Assembly: GCF_014192225.1 (NCBI RefSeq)
Contig: NZ_JACHXS010000014.1
Location: 124,001-188,000 of the forward strand
Direction of reading: 5' to 3'
Source of the DNA: Pseudoduganella umbonata
GTDB lineage: Bacteria; Pseudomonadota; Gammaproteobacteria; Burkholderiales; Burkholderiaceae_D
Length of the DNA stretch: 64,000 bases
The notes under the pieces were generated by a model. That model saw only the letters and a list, made by a program, of their open reading frames with translations, did not search any database and was not told the DNA's origin. Positions 8,179-16,201 of the stretch are shown here, piece by piece; position 1 is the first letter of the stretch; each line of letters begins with the position of its first letter. Position numbers and translations under genes: made by a program.

Positions 8179-8204
8179 ATTACCTGAACGATTTAGTCAA
8201 GTAT
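8179..8204 (-). promoter_or_regulatory. Type 1 IscR binding site and -35 box of the isc operon
   Basis: Read on the minus strand, ATACTTGACTAAATCGTTCA followed by GGTAAT (8204 down to 8179) matches the known type 1 IscR pattern ATAsTTGACTAnWWTnnTCGGGTAT. The TTGACT (8200-8195) can double as a -35 box, as in E. coli iscR; the matching -10 about 17 bp later (AGGTTT) is poor. Its position upstream of iscR supports autoregulation by the [2Fe-2S] form of IscR. Confidence 0.7.
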
Positions 8205-8309
8205 AACAGCTTCGCCCGATCCTTGCCCGGCGCGCCTCCGTTTTCAACGGCACCGTACCGGGCCCAGCTTGCTCCTTCCGCCATCCCCCTGCCCGTCGCC
8301 CCCGAAGGA

Positions 8310-9080
8310 TTAGCTGCGATGCAACACGCGCAGCGGACCGAACAGGGCATGCATGTCCTTGTTGGCGATGAACGACAGGTTGTAGGGGTGCTCGGCCACC
8401 GCCTGCGGCATTGCCTGCACGGCCGGCAGCTTGTTGAGCTGCTCGGCAATTTTGCCCCACAACACCAATTGGGGCTGCTCCGCGCGCGCCGCAAGGGCGT
8501 CGATCACGGTGGCGAAGAACGGCAGCCATGCCTTGGCATCCTTCACCGGCGCCACATGCGTGCGGAATACCAGCGACGCATTCAGCAGCAGGAAGCCATG
8601 CTCCGTCAGCCGCTCCTGCAGTTCGGCCAGCGTGCCGATTGCGCCCCCGGCCCGGGCCCGCGTCGCGCAGGCGGCCAGTGCGGCACCGGCGGTGTCCGCC
8701 TCTTGCAGTTGCCCGTCCGCCACCAGCAGCATCTTCATGAAATTGCGCAGCGACGTGGCACGGTTGACACGCTTCGACAGGCCGCCATCGGCGAGCTCCG
8801 ACCACAGGCTGTCGACGGCGCCATCCATGAAGCACACCCCGGTCGCGCTTTCCGCACGGGGGTACGGGCCCTCGCCGACCAGCACATAGCGCACCCGCTC
8901 CAGCGGCAGCGCGAAGGCGGCAAACAAGCGCATTTCGGTGGGCAGGTAGGTGTCTTCGGCCAGCGCCGGCAGATAGGCGGGATCCGCGGCGGCGACAGCT
9001 TCGAGGCCTTTTACCAGCACCGGATGCCAGGAAGGGTCGGCCCTGTCGAGGGCGGCGAGGAAATGCGGGGGAATCGTCAT
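8310..9080 (-). CDS. Uracil-DNA glycosylase family protein with altered catalytic loop
   Basis: A 256-residue protein with the general plan of family 1 uracil-DNA glycosylases: a water-activating loop region VLVGEGPYP (residues 67-74), a later LLLNASLVFR strand, an LWGKIAEQ helix and a HPYNLS loop (231-236). In active Ung the first loop is GQDPYH and its Asp activates water; here the Asp position is Gly (G71) and the His is Pro, while the His, Leu and Ser of HPSPLS are kept. It may therefore be a catalytically changed or inactive relative that still binds DNA or protein. Single gene, leftward, separated from the isc operon by its control region. The fold assignment is from motifs only. Confidence 0.65.
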   Translation of the reverse strand: MTIPPHFLAALDRADPSWHPVLVKGLEAVAAADPAYLPALAEDTYLPTEMRLFAAFALPLERVRYVLVGEGPYPRAESATGVCFMDGAVDSLWSELADGGLSKRVNRATSLRNFMKMLLVADGQLQEADTAGAALAACATRARAGGAIGTLAELQERLTEHGFLLLNASLVFRTHVAPVKDAKAWLPFFATVIDALAARAEQPQLVLWGKIAEQLNKLPAVQAMPQAVAEHPYNLSFIANKDMHALFGPLRVLHRS

Positions 9081-9143
9081 GCGCTGGCGAAGAAGGCAAA
9101 GGGCGGGATTTTACCTTACACAAGCTCTACCGCCGGGCAGGTT

Positions 9144-9224
9144 GTTGCCTGAAAAATGGGGTCCGTCCCCATTTTCCGGGCAACTTATTGCCTGGAAAAC
9201 AGGGGCCGTCCCAATTTTCCGTCC
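9144..9224. repeat. Two hairpin elements with GGGG-CCGT-CCCC cores
   Basis: The first unit (9144-9184) is GTTGCCT...AAAATGGGG-TCCGT-CCCCATTTTC...GGCAAC, with nested complementary arms. The second (9185-9224) is a degraded relative containing ACAGGGGCCGTCCCAATTTTCC. They fill the gap between two leftward genes (UDG-like and the 9253-9648 gene) and belong to the dispersed family seen at 475-646, 46958, 50855 and 61918. Confidence 0.8.
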
Positions 9225-9252
9225 TATTTTGCGTCCCTGTTTATCGGCACCG

Positions 9253-9648
9253 CTATCGCCCCAGCAGGTCGTGCGCATCGAGGATGGCGAAGGCGATTTC
9301 CGGGCGGGCTTCGAGGCAGCGCCGGATCGCGGCGGGCACGGCTTGCCGGGTCTTGCGGCACAGGCCGGGCCGCGGTGCCAGCTCGATGGCGAAACCGCGC
9401 ACGGTGCGGACTTCGTTCGGCCCCGGCGCGATCGTCAATGTCACGCCCAGCTGTTCCTGCAAGCGCTGGCCAAGCCGCATCAGCTCGGCATAGCTGCCGA
9501 GTGCCTCGATGCGCTCGATGAGCCGCTTTTCTTCGTCGCGCGTCAGGCGCAGTACGCGGACATCCGCCTGCGGGTCGTTGTCCAGCAGCTCGCGCTTGCA
9601 GTCGCAAGCGCCCGGCGGGCACTCCTTGCGGATCGGAAGTGGGAACAT
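9253..9648 (-). CDS. Hypothetical protein with N-terminal cysteine cluster
   Basis: A 131-residue protein that I do not recognise. The N terminus has CPPGACDCKRELL, a C-x5-C-x-C cluster that could bind metal. It is followed by a charged helical region (LTRDEEKRLIERIEALGSY) and a mixed alpha/beta C-terminal half. No signal peptide or membrane segment is seen. It stands alone on the minus strand, divergent from the hybrid kinase gene at 9843. The regular codon pattern and conserved-looking helices argue that it is a real gene. Confidence 0.6.
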   Translation of the reverse strand: MFPLPIRKECPPGACDCKRELLDNDPQADVRVLRLTRDEEKRLIERIEALGSYAELMRLGQRLQEQLGVTLTIAPGPNEVRTVRGFAIELAPRPGLCRKTRQAVPAAIRRCLEARPEIAFAILDAHDLLGR

Positions 9649-9842
9649 GGCGTGAAAGTAATGGCTGGAAAAGTATCCTGCGCACGCTTCGAGGTGTCAA
9701 ACGCGTGTGCAAGCGCAAGCTCGGCTGTATGGATTTCCGCAACGTCCCCCTCTATCGTGCGCGACTTGCTTGCTGGATTGCCGTAAAGTAGACATTCATC
9801 AACATTGCACAATATTTTGCAAAACCTTCGACGGAGAGCGCC

Positions 9843-12800
9843 TTGAAGGACCACGAGCAGCCGGCGCCACCCGTTGTACCGACCCACCTGGGTTTTCTCG
9901 CCGCCCCTGGCGAGATGGCCGGACTGATTGCCGGCCACGACTGGTCGGCCACGCCGCTCGGACCGCTCGATGCATGGCCGCAGAGCCTGCGCACCACGGT
10001 CAGCCTGATGCTGAACTCGAGCCACCCGATCTGGATCGGCTGGGGGCCGGAAGCGACCTTCCTGTACAACGATGCCTATGTGGACGTGCTCAGCCGCGCC
10101 AAGCATCCATGGGCGCTAGGGCTGCCCGCCGCCCGCGTGTGGGCGGAGATCTGGGACTTCTGCGGCCCCCTTGCCGACAAGGTATTCCGCCAGGCCGAAG
10201 CCACGTTCGTCGCCAACGTGCAGCTGTACATGAACCGCGGCAGCTACCTCGAAGAGACATGGTATTCGTTCTCGTACAGCCCGATCGTCGACGAATCCGG
10301 CGGCGTCGGCGGCCTGTTCTGCCCATCCACGGACGTTACCGCCAGCAACCTGAACACGCGCCGGCTTGCCACGCTGTCGGCGCTGGCGGCCGCCACCGGC
10401 GAGGACAGCGTCACGCGCGCCTGCGCGGCGGCGATGACCATCATCGGCCGCAATCCGCTCGACATGCCGTTCGCCCTGCTCTACCTGGTCGACGACGAAA
10501 CCGGGACCGCGCGGCTCCAGCACGCTGTGCACCTGCCGGGCTCCGATGGCGTCACGCCCGCCGCCATCGCGCTCGAGGATGCCGCCGCGCCGTGGCCCAT
10601 TGCCGAGGTTTGCACGACCGGCAGCACCGTGCTGGTGCCGGTCGGCGACGTGGCGGGCCTGCCGGCCGGCGTTGCCGGGCAACCGGTCACGCAGGCGCTC
10701 GCGCTGCCGCTGTCGATCCCGGGCCGCGCCCGGGCAGCCGGTGTACTGATCGCCGGCGTCAACCCGGCGCGGCCGCTCGATGCCGACCACCAGACCTTCT
10801 TCGGCCTGGTCGCCGGCCAGGTTGCGGCGGCGCTGCAGAATGCCACCGCGGCCGAGGAGCAGCGCCGCCGCGCCGACGCGCTGGCCGAACTGGACCGTGC
10901 CAAGACGGCCTTCTTCTCGAATGTGAGCCATGAATTCCGCACGCCGCTCACGCTGATGCTGGGGCCGGTGGAGGATGCGCTGGACGACGAGACGGCGCCA
11001 TTGCCGCCTGCGCAGCGCCAGCGGCTGGAGCTGGCGCACGACAATGCGTTGCGGCTGCAAAAGCTCGTCAACACCCTGCTCGATTTTTCGCGCGTGCAGG
11101 CCGGCCGCATGCACGCCTCGTATGCGCAGGTGGACCTGGCCGCGCTGACGTGCGACCTGGCCAGCGGCTTCCGCTCGATCGTCGAGAGCGCCGGGCTGGC
11201 GCTGGACGTGCACTGCGAGGCGCTGCCGGCGCCGGCCTGGGTGGACACGTCGATGTGGGAAAAGATCGTGCTGAACCTGCTGTCGAACGCGTTCAAGTTC
11301 ACCTTCGCGGGCCGTATCGAGGTCGCGCTGCGGCAGCACGATGGCCACGCGGTGCTGACCGTGCAGGATACCGGCGTGGGGATTGCCGCCGAACACCTGG
11401 ACAAGATCTTCGAGCGCTTCCAGCGTGTCGAAGGCGCGCGCTCGCGGTCGCACGAAGGCTCCGGCATCGGCCTGGCGCTGGTACGCGACCTGGTGGACCT
11501 GCATCACGGCGCGATCGCTGTCCGCAGCGAACCCGGCACGGGCACCTGCTTTACGGTGACGCTGCCATTGGGCCACGCGCACCTCCCCGAAGAACGCCTC
11601 GCGGGCCGTGCCGACGGCACCGTGTCCGCGGCCACGCTGGAAGCGTATACGACCGAGGCGCGGCGCTGGCTGCCGCGGCAGGCCGGCGACGAGGAAGACG
11701 ATCGCACGCTGCTGGCGCATGGCGCCCACGTGCTGGTGGCGGACGACAACGCCGACATGCGCGGCTACCTGGAGCGCCTGCTGAAGCAGCGCTGGCGCGT
11801 GACGACGGTGGCCAATGGCCGCGAGGCGCTTGAAGCGGCCTGGCATGAGCGGCCCGACCTGATCGTCTCCGACGTGATGATGCCGGAGCTGGACGGCTTC
11901 GGCCTGATCGCCGCCCTGCAGGCCGACGATGCGCTGCACGACGTGCCGGTGCTGCTGCTGTCGGCGCGCGCCGGCGAGGAGGCGCGCATCGAAGGCCTGA
12001 ACGCAGGCGCCGACGATTACCTCGTCAAGCCGTTCTCGGCGCGCGAGCTGCTCACGCGCATCGAGTCCCAGTTGATCCGCTACCGCATCCGCCAGGTGGA
12101 ACGCGCGCATGCGGAGCGGATGGCCGAGGTGTTCATGCAGGCGCCGGCGGCTATCGCGATCCTGCGTGGCGCGAACCTGGTCTACGAGCTGGTGAACGCG
12201 CGCTACGCGGCGCTGATCGGCGGGCGCGACGTGCAGGGCACGCCGTTCCGGCAAGCGCTGGCGGAAGTATCCGACCAGGCCCTGTTCGAGGAACTGGAAC
12301 ACGTGCTGGCCAGCGGCGAACCGGCGGTGGGCCGGGCGCGCCGGGTATTGCTGCAACGCCAGCCGGACACCGCACCCGAGGAATGCTTCTTCGACTACGT
12401 GCACCAGCCGATCCGCAATACGGGCGGCGTGGTGGACCGTGTCGCCATCGTGGCGTTCGACGTGACCGCGCTGGTACGGGCCCGCAGCGAGGCCGAGGTG
12501 GCGAACCGCGCCAAGGACGAATTCCTGGCCATGCTGGGCCACGAACTGCGCAACCCGCTGTCGCCGATCCTGGTGGCGCTGGAACTGATGCGCCTGAAAG
12601 GCATCGGCACGCTGGACAGGGAGCACGCCGTGATCGAGCGGCAGGCGCGCCACCTGGTGCGCCTGGTGGACGACCTGCTGGACGTGGCCCGCATCGCCCA
12701 GGGCAAGTTCGAACTGCGGCGCGAGCGGATCGAGCTGGGGGCGCTGGTCACGCAGGCGGTGGAAACGGTGAGCCCGCTACTGGAAGAGCGGCGGCACCGG

Positions 12801-13631
12801 CTGCACCTGGACGTGCCGGGCGCCGGCATGCCGGTGGACGCCGACGCGGTGCGCTTCGTCCAGGTGTTGTCGAACCTGCTGACGAACGCGGCCAAGTACA
12901 CCGGTGACGGTGGCGACATCGGCCTGACGGCGCTGCGCACGGGCGACCACGTGGTGATCCGCGTGACCGACAACGGCATCGGCATCTCGCCCGAGATGCT
13001 GCCGCAGCTGTTCGACAAGTTCGTGCAGGAGCGCCAGGCGCTGGACCGCTCGCGCGGCGGCCTCGGCCTGGGCCTGGCGATCGTCAAGAGCATCGTCACG
13101 CTGCACGGCGGCACCGTTACCGCCAGCAGCGCCGGCGCAGGCCGGGGCAGCGTGTTCGAGATACGCCTGCCGCTGGCAACGGGGACCACGCGAACGGCGA
13201 CGTCCACGCTGCTGCCGGCCGCGATCGAGCCCGTTTCGGCAGGCAGGGCCATACCGGCCGCGCGCAGCCGGGTCATGCTGGTGGACGACAACCCGAACGT
13301 GCTGGACGGGCTGCGCGCTCTGCTCGAGCTGCGCGGCCACGAAGTGCATGCCGTGTCCGATCCCGCCACGGCGTTGCGGCTGGCCGACAGCCTGGCGCCG
13401 GACCTGGCCATTCTCGACATCGGCCTGCCCGGCATGGATGGCTACGAGCTCGCTGCCGAACTGCGCCGCCGGCCACACCTGCGCGATACCCGCCTGATCG
13501 CGCTGACGGCGTATGGCCAGCAGGCCGATCAGCGACGCGCCGCCGCGGCCGGTTTTACCGCGCACCTGACCAAGCCGATCAACGCGCGCGAACTGCAAAC
13601 GCTGGTCGAAGACGAAGCGCAAGTGCAGTAA
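9843..13631 (+). CDS. Hybrid sensor histidine kinase with two kinase and two receiver modules
   Basis: A 1262-residue soluble signalling protein. Order seen: PAS-like segment (about 30-165), GAF-like segment (about 175-340), first HisKA with H363 (VSHEFRTPL) and an ATPase domain, first receiver with D677 (VSDVMMPELDG), second PAS (about 755-880), second HisKA with H900 (LGHELRNPL) and ATPase domain, and a C-terminal receiver with D1192 (ILDIGLPGMDG). No membrane segment and no HPt domain are visible, so phosphotransfer must go to a separate partner or stay internal. The start is a TTG with a GGAG ribosome binding site seven bases upstream. Its signal and output are not evident; the next gene encodes a diguanylate cyclase 149 nt downstream. 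Confidence 0.9.
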   Translation: MKDHEQPAPPVVPTHLGFLAAPGEMAGLIAGHDWSATPLGPLDAWPQSLRTTVSLMLNSSHPIWIGWGPEATFLYNDAYVDVLSRAKHPWALGLPAARVWAEIWDFCGPLADKVFRQAEATFVANVQLYMNRGSYLEETWYSFSYSPIVDESGGVGGLFCPSTDVTASNLNTRRLATLSALAAATGEDSVTRACAAAMTIIGRNPLDMPFALLYLVDDETGTARLQHAVHLPGSDGVTPAAIALEDAAAPWPIAEVCTTGSTVLVPVGDVAGLPAGVAGQPVTQALALPLSIPGRARAAGVLIAGVNPARPLDADHQTFFGLVAGQVAAALQNATAAEEQRRRADALAELDRAKTAFFSNVSHEFRTPLTLMLGPVEDALDDETAPLPPAQRQRLELAHDNALRLQKLVNTLLDFSRVQAGRMHASYAQVDLAALTCDLASGFRSIVESAGLALDVHCEALPAPAWVDTSMWEKIVLNLLSNAFKFTFAGRIEVALRQHDGHAVLTVQDTGVGIAAEHLDKIFERFQRVEGARSRSHEGSGIGLALVRDLVDLHHGAIAVRSEPGTGTCFTVTLPLGHAHLPEERLAGRADGTVSAATLEAYTTEARRWLPRQAGDEEDDRTLLAHGAHVLVADDNADMRGYLERLLKQRWRVTTVANGREALEAAWHERPDLIVSDVMMPELDGFGLIAALQADDALHDVPVLLLSARAGEEARIEGLNAGADDYLVKPFSARELLTRIESQLIRYRIRQVERAHAERMAEVFMQAPAAIAILRGANLVYELVNARYAALIGGRDVQGTPFRQALAEVSDQALFEELEHVLASGEPAVGRARRVLLQRQPDTAPEECFFDYVHQPIRNTGGVVDRVAIVAFDVTALVRARSEAEVANRAKDEFLAMLGHELRNPLSPILVALELMRLKGIGTLDREHAVIERQARHLVRLVDDLLDVARIAQGKFELRRERIELGALVTQAVETVSPLLEERRHRLHLDVPGAGMPVDADAVRFVQVLSNLLTNAAKYTGDGGDIGLTALRTGDHVVIRVTDNGIGISPEMLPQLFDKFVQERQALDRSRGGLGLGLAIVKSIVTLHGGTVTASSAGAGRGSVFEIRLPLATGTTRTATSTLLPAAIEPVSAGRAIPAARSRVMLVDDNPNVLDGLRALLELRGHEVHAVSDPATALRLADSLAPDLAILDIGLPGMDGYELAAELRRRPHLRDTRLIALTAYGQQADQRRAAAAGFTAHLTKPINARELQTLVEDEAQVQ

Positions 13632-13780
13632 GACGCCGTCGCGCCATTGCAACGGCGTCCGGAGTATTCCCTTAAAGTAACTATTTTCCACGTGGCGGTG
13701 TTACACTTTTCTGCATGTAAAACCTTGCGCCGGCCTCCATGCCCGGCCAGCCTCTCCGCCATTGCCGTTTCCACCATCCG

Positions 13781-15505
13781 ATGCACTTCACGCTGCCCCT
13801 CGCGCCGTCCTCCAGGCTTTACCGGCTGATCGCCGGCTGCTGGCTGGCCGCCGTGCTCGCACTGGTCTTGTTGCCAACGCATGCGGCACAAGCGATGACA
13901 GGCGCGGTGACAGAAGCGGTGGCTGAACGCCGCGTACTCGTGCTGTATTCGCTGGGCCCGGATACCATGTCGAACTGGCAGCGGCTGCTGCACGACGGCA
14001 TGTATGACGAGTTGGGCAAGCGCGGTGCCGCCGCGATGCCGGTCATCCACGAGGAACGGCTGGACGCGATCCGCGTCGGTGCCGACGCCGCAACGGCCGG
14101 CATGGCCCCTTACCTGCGCAGCAAGTACGCCAGGGTGAAATTCGACCTGGTGGTGACCGAAGGGCAGGTGGCCGCCATGTTCCTGGGCGAGCATCCCGAC
14201 CTGTTTCCCGGTGCGCGGCGCTTCTATGTCAATTACGGCCACACGGGCTGGCAGCCGCCGGACGGCACGCCGATCGCGGTGCATCCCGATTTCGACCGGG
14301 CCGTCGGCATCGTGGCGCGCACGGCACCGGACGTGCGGCACCTTGTCGTGATCGGCGACAGCAGCCCGCGCGTGCAGCGCTGGATCACCGCGATCCGTGC
14401 CGCGGCGGCACGCCATGCCGGGGAACTGACGTTCGAGTACTGGACCGGGGAGGACTTCGACCAGGTGGCACGCAAGCTGTCGACGCTGGACCGGCACAGC
14501 GCCCTGCTGCTGCTGGCCGCCGGCCTGAACGACAAGGCCGGCCGCCTCGATCCGCACGACATGGCGCACCGCATCGCCGCCGCCAGCCCGGTCCCCGTGT
14601 TTACGCACCTGGATTCGCTGGTGTTGCCTGGCATGGTGGGCGGCTATGTCGTCAGCGGCGAAGGCATCGGGCGCGTCATCGCCCGCATCCTGGTGGATGC
14701 GCGCACCGACGATATCCCGCTGCAGCGCTACGTGTTCGATGCGCCCACGGTCGCCCGCTTCAAGCTGCGGAACCTGCCGCCCGAGGCCAAGCTGCTGAAC
14801 CGGCCGGACAGCGTATGGGAACGCTATCGCTGGCAGATCGTTTCCGGCATCACGCTGATCGTCCTGCAGGGCGCGCTGATCTCGGCACTGGTGGTGGCGC
14901 TGCGCGACCGCCGCCGCACGCTGGCCGCGCTGAACGACGAGCGCGACCACCTGGAAGAGCGTGTACAGCGCCGCACGCTGGAGCTGCGCACCGCGAACAC
15001 CCAGCTGGAACAGCTGGCCACCACCGATCCGCTGACCGGCATTGCCAATCGCCGCAAGATGACCGAGCAGATCGTCGCGGAACAGGAACGCGCACGGCGC
15101 TTTGGCCACCCGGTCTCGGTGCTGATGGTGGATATCGACTTTTTCAAGCGCATCAACGACACCTTTGGCCACGACACCGGCGACCACGCGATCGTGGCGG
15201 TGGCGAATCTGCTGGCCGAGTCGCTGCGGGTGATCGATACCGCGGCGCGCTTCGGCGGCGAGGAGTTCGTGGTGCTGTTGCCGGAAACCGAGGAAGCGGT
15301 GGCCGCGGTGGCGGCGGAACGGCTGCGCGCAGCGGCTGCCGCGCTCCGCCTGCACAGCGAGGATGGCAGCGAGGTCACGCTGACGATCAGCATCGGCGTG
15401 GCGTCGGCGATCGCCGGCGACACGCCGTCGACGCTGCTGATGCGCGCCGACCAGGCGCTTTACCGCGCCAAGCAGGAAGGCCGCGACCGCGTGGTGCGGT
15501 TCTAG
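13781..15505 (+). CDS. Membrane diguanylate cyclase with periplasmic binding-protein-like sensor
   Basis: A 574-residue protein that makes the second messenger c-di-GMP. It has an N-terminal signal/membrane segment (LIAGCWLAAVLALVLLP), a periplasmic region of about 300 residues resembling ABC substrate-binding (ABC_sub_bind) sensor domains, one transmembrane helix near residue 370, a short coiled coil and a GGDEF domain. The active site is GGEEF at 492-496, and an RVID I-site for product inhibition lies at 483-486, the canonical five residues upstream. Both catalytic and inhibitory sites look intact. A start 42 nt earlier (13739) is possible; the later ATG is preferred because it puts the signal segment nearer the N terminus. 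No strong ribosome binding site is seen for either. Confidence 0.9.
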   Translation: MHFTLPLAPSSRLYRLIAGCWLAAVLALVLLPTHAAQAMTGAVTEAVAERRVLVLYSLGPDTMSNWQRLLHDGMYDELGKRGAAAMPVIHEERLDAIRVGADAATAGMAPYLRSKYARVKFDLVVTEGQVAAMFLGEHPDLFPGARRFYVNYGHTGWQPPDGTPIAVHPDFDRAVGIVARTAPDVRHLVVIGDSSPRVQRWITAIRAAAARHAGELTFEYWTGEDFDQVARKLSTLDRHSALLLLAAGLNDKAGRLDPHDMAHRIAAASPVPVFTHLDSLVLPGMVGGYVVSGEGIGRVIARILVDARTDDIPLQRYVFDAPTVARFKLRNLPPEAKLLNRPDSVWERYRWQIVSGITLIVLQGALISALVVALRDRRRTLAALNDERDHLEERVQRRTLELRTANTQLEQLATTDPLTGIANRRKMTEQIVAEQERARRFGHPVSVLMVDIDFFKRINDTFGHDTGDHAIVAVANLLAESLRVIDTAARFGGEEFVVLLPETEEAVAAVAAERLRAAAAALRLHSEDGSEVTLTISIGVASAIAGDTPSTLLMRADQALYRAKQEGRDRVVRF

Positions 15506-15527
15506 CATTGGCCTCCCGCCGGCAGCA

Positions 15528-15586
15528 ACACGCGTTCTTGCTTATGACACGCGTTCGCGCCTTATCGCACGCGTTCGCGTCCTATA
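15528..15586. repeat. Three tandem ~20-bp repeats ending in the chaC -10 box
   Basis: ACACGCGTTCTTGCTTATG (15528-15546), ACACGCGTTCGCGCCTTATC (15547-15566) and GCACGCGTTCGCGTCCTATA (15567-15586) are imperfect tandem copies. The last runs into TATAAT. They fill the gap between the diguanylate cyclase stop and the chaC promoter. Confidence 0.85.
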
Positions 15587-15588
15587 AT
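15583..15588 (+). promoter_or_regulatory. Consensus -10 box of chaC-like gene
   Basis: TATAAT lies 28 nt before the ATG at 15617. No good -35 box stands 16-18 bp upstream; that space is taken by the 20-bp repeats, which might bind a regulator or substitute for the -35 contact. Confidence 0.55.
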
Positions 15589-15616
15589 TGCCCATCCAAC
15601 ATTTCCCTTTGCCGCC

Positions 15617-16195
15617 ATGTCGCATAACACCATCGAGATCAACCGCGCGATGGACCGCTCGATGAACCTCTTCGACGGCCGCCACAGCGTGTGGCTGTTC
15701 GGCTACGGTTCGCTGATCTGGAAGGCCGATTTCCCGTTCATCGAACGGCGGCCGGCCAGCATCGCCGGCTGGGTACGGCGCTTCTGGCAAGGTTCGCACG
15801 ACCACCGCGGCACACCGGATGCGCCGGGCCGCGTGGTGACGCTCGTGCCGCAGGAAAATGCCGTGTGCCACGGCATGGCCTACCTGGTGACGCCGGAAGA
15901 ATTCCTGCACCTGGACCACCGCGAAAAAAACGGCTACCTGCGGCTGCCGATCGACATGCGCTTCGACGGCGGCGGCAGCGAGAAAGGCCTGGTCTACATT
16001 GCCCGGCACGACAATGCCGCCTACCTGGGCGAGGCATCGGAACTGGAGATCGCCCGGCACATCGCCGGCGCACGCGGTCCCAGCGGGCCGAACGTGGAAT
16101 ACCTGGTACACCTGGCACACGCGCTGCGCGACATGGGGCACGAGGACGAGCATGTGTTCGCGATCGAGCGGCACCTGGCCGGCCTCGGTCGCTGA
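15617..16195 (+). CDS. chaC: Glutathione-specific gamma-glutamylcyclotransferase (ChaC-like)
   Basis: A 192-residue ChaC-family enzyme that cleaves glutathione to 5-oxoproline and Cys-Gly in the cytosol. The glycine-rich FGYGSLIWK binding loop is near the N terminus and the catalytic Glu lies in the HREKNGY segment. Length is close to bacterial ChaC proteins. It is convergent with the radical SAM gene, whose stop codon is only 6 nt away. Family call is strong; in vivo substrate is inferred from the family. Confidence 0.9.
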   Translation: MSHNTIEINRAMDRSMNLFDGRHSVWLFGYGSLIWKADFPFIERRPASIAGWVRRFWQGSHDHRGTPDAPGRVVTLVPQENAVCHGMAYLVTPEEFLHLDHREKNGYLRLPIDMRFDGGGSEKGLVYIARHDNAAYLGEASELEIARHIAGARGPSGPNVEYLVHLAHALRDMGHEDEHVFAIERHLAGLGR

Positions 16196-16201
16196 AGACA
16201 C

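Larger units (their letters stand above)
7963..8309. other. iscR leader region and intergenic gap
   Basis: A 347-nt gap without a convincing gene. It holds the IscR-type site at 8179-8204, three short tandem repeats at 8052-8088 and the 3' flank of the leftward UDG-like gene, which lies further right. If transcription starts near the IscR site, the iscR message would have an unusually long leader of about 200 nt. Confidence 0.6.

Noticed and set aside
10116..12653. Very long open frame antisense to the hybrid kinase (845 codons)
   Set aside because: High GC content creates long stop-free antisense frames. Its translation is rich in Arg, Gln, His and Ala with no domain, while the plus strand encodes clear kinase and receiver motifs. 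Similar antisense frames over hscA, the Hsp70 genes, tssM, the TonB receptor and the subtilase were dismissed for the same reason.
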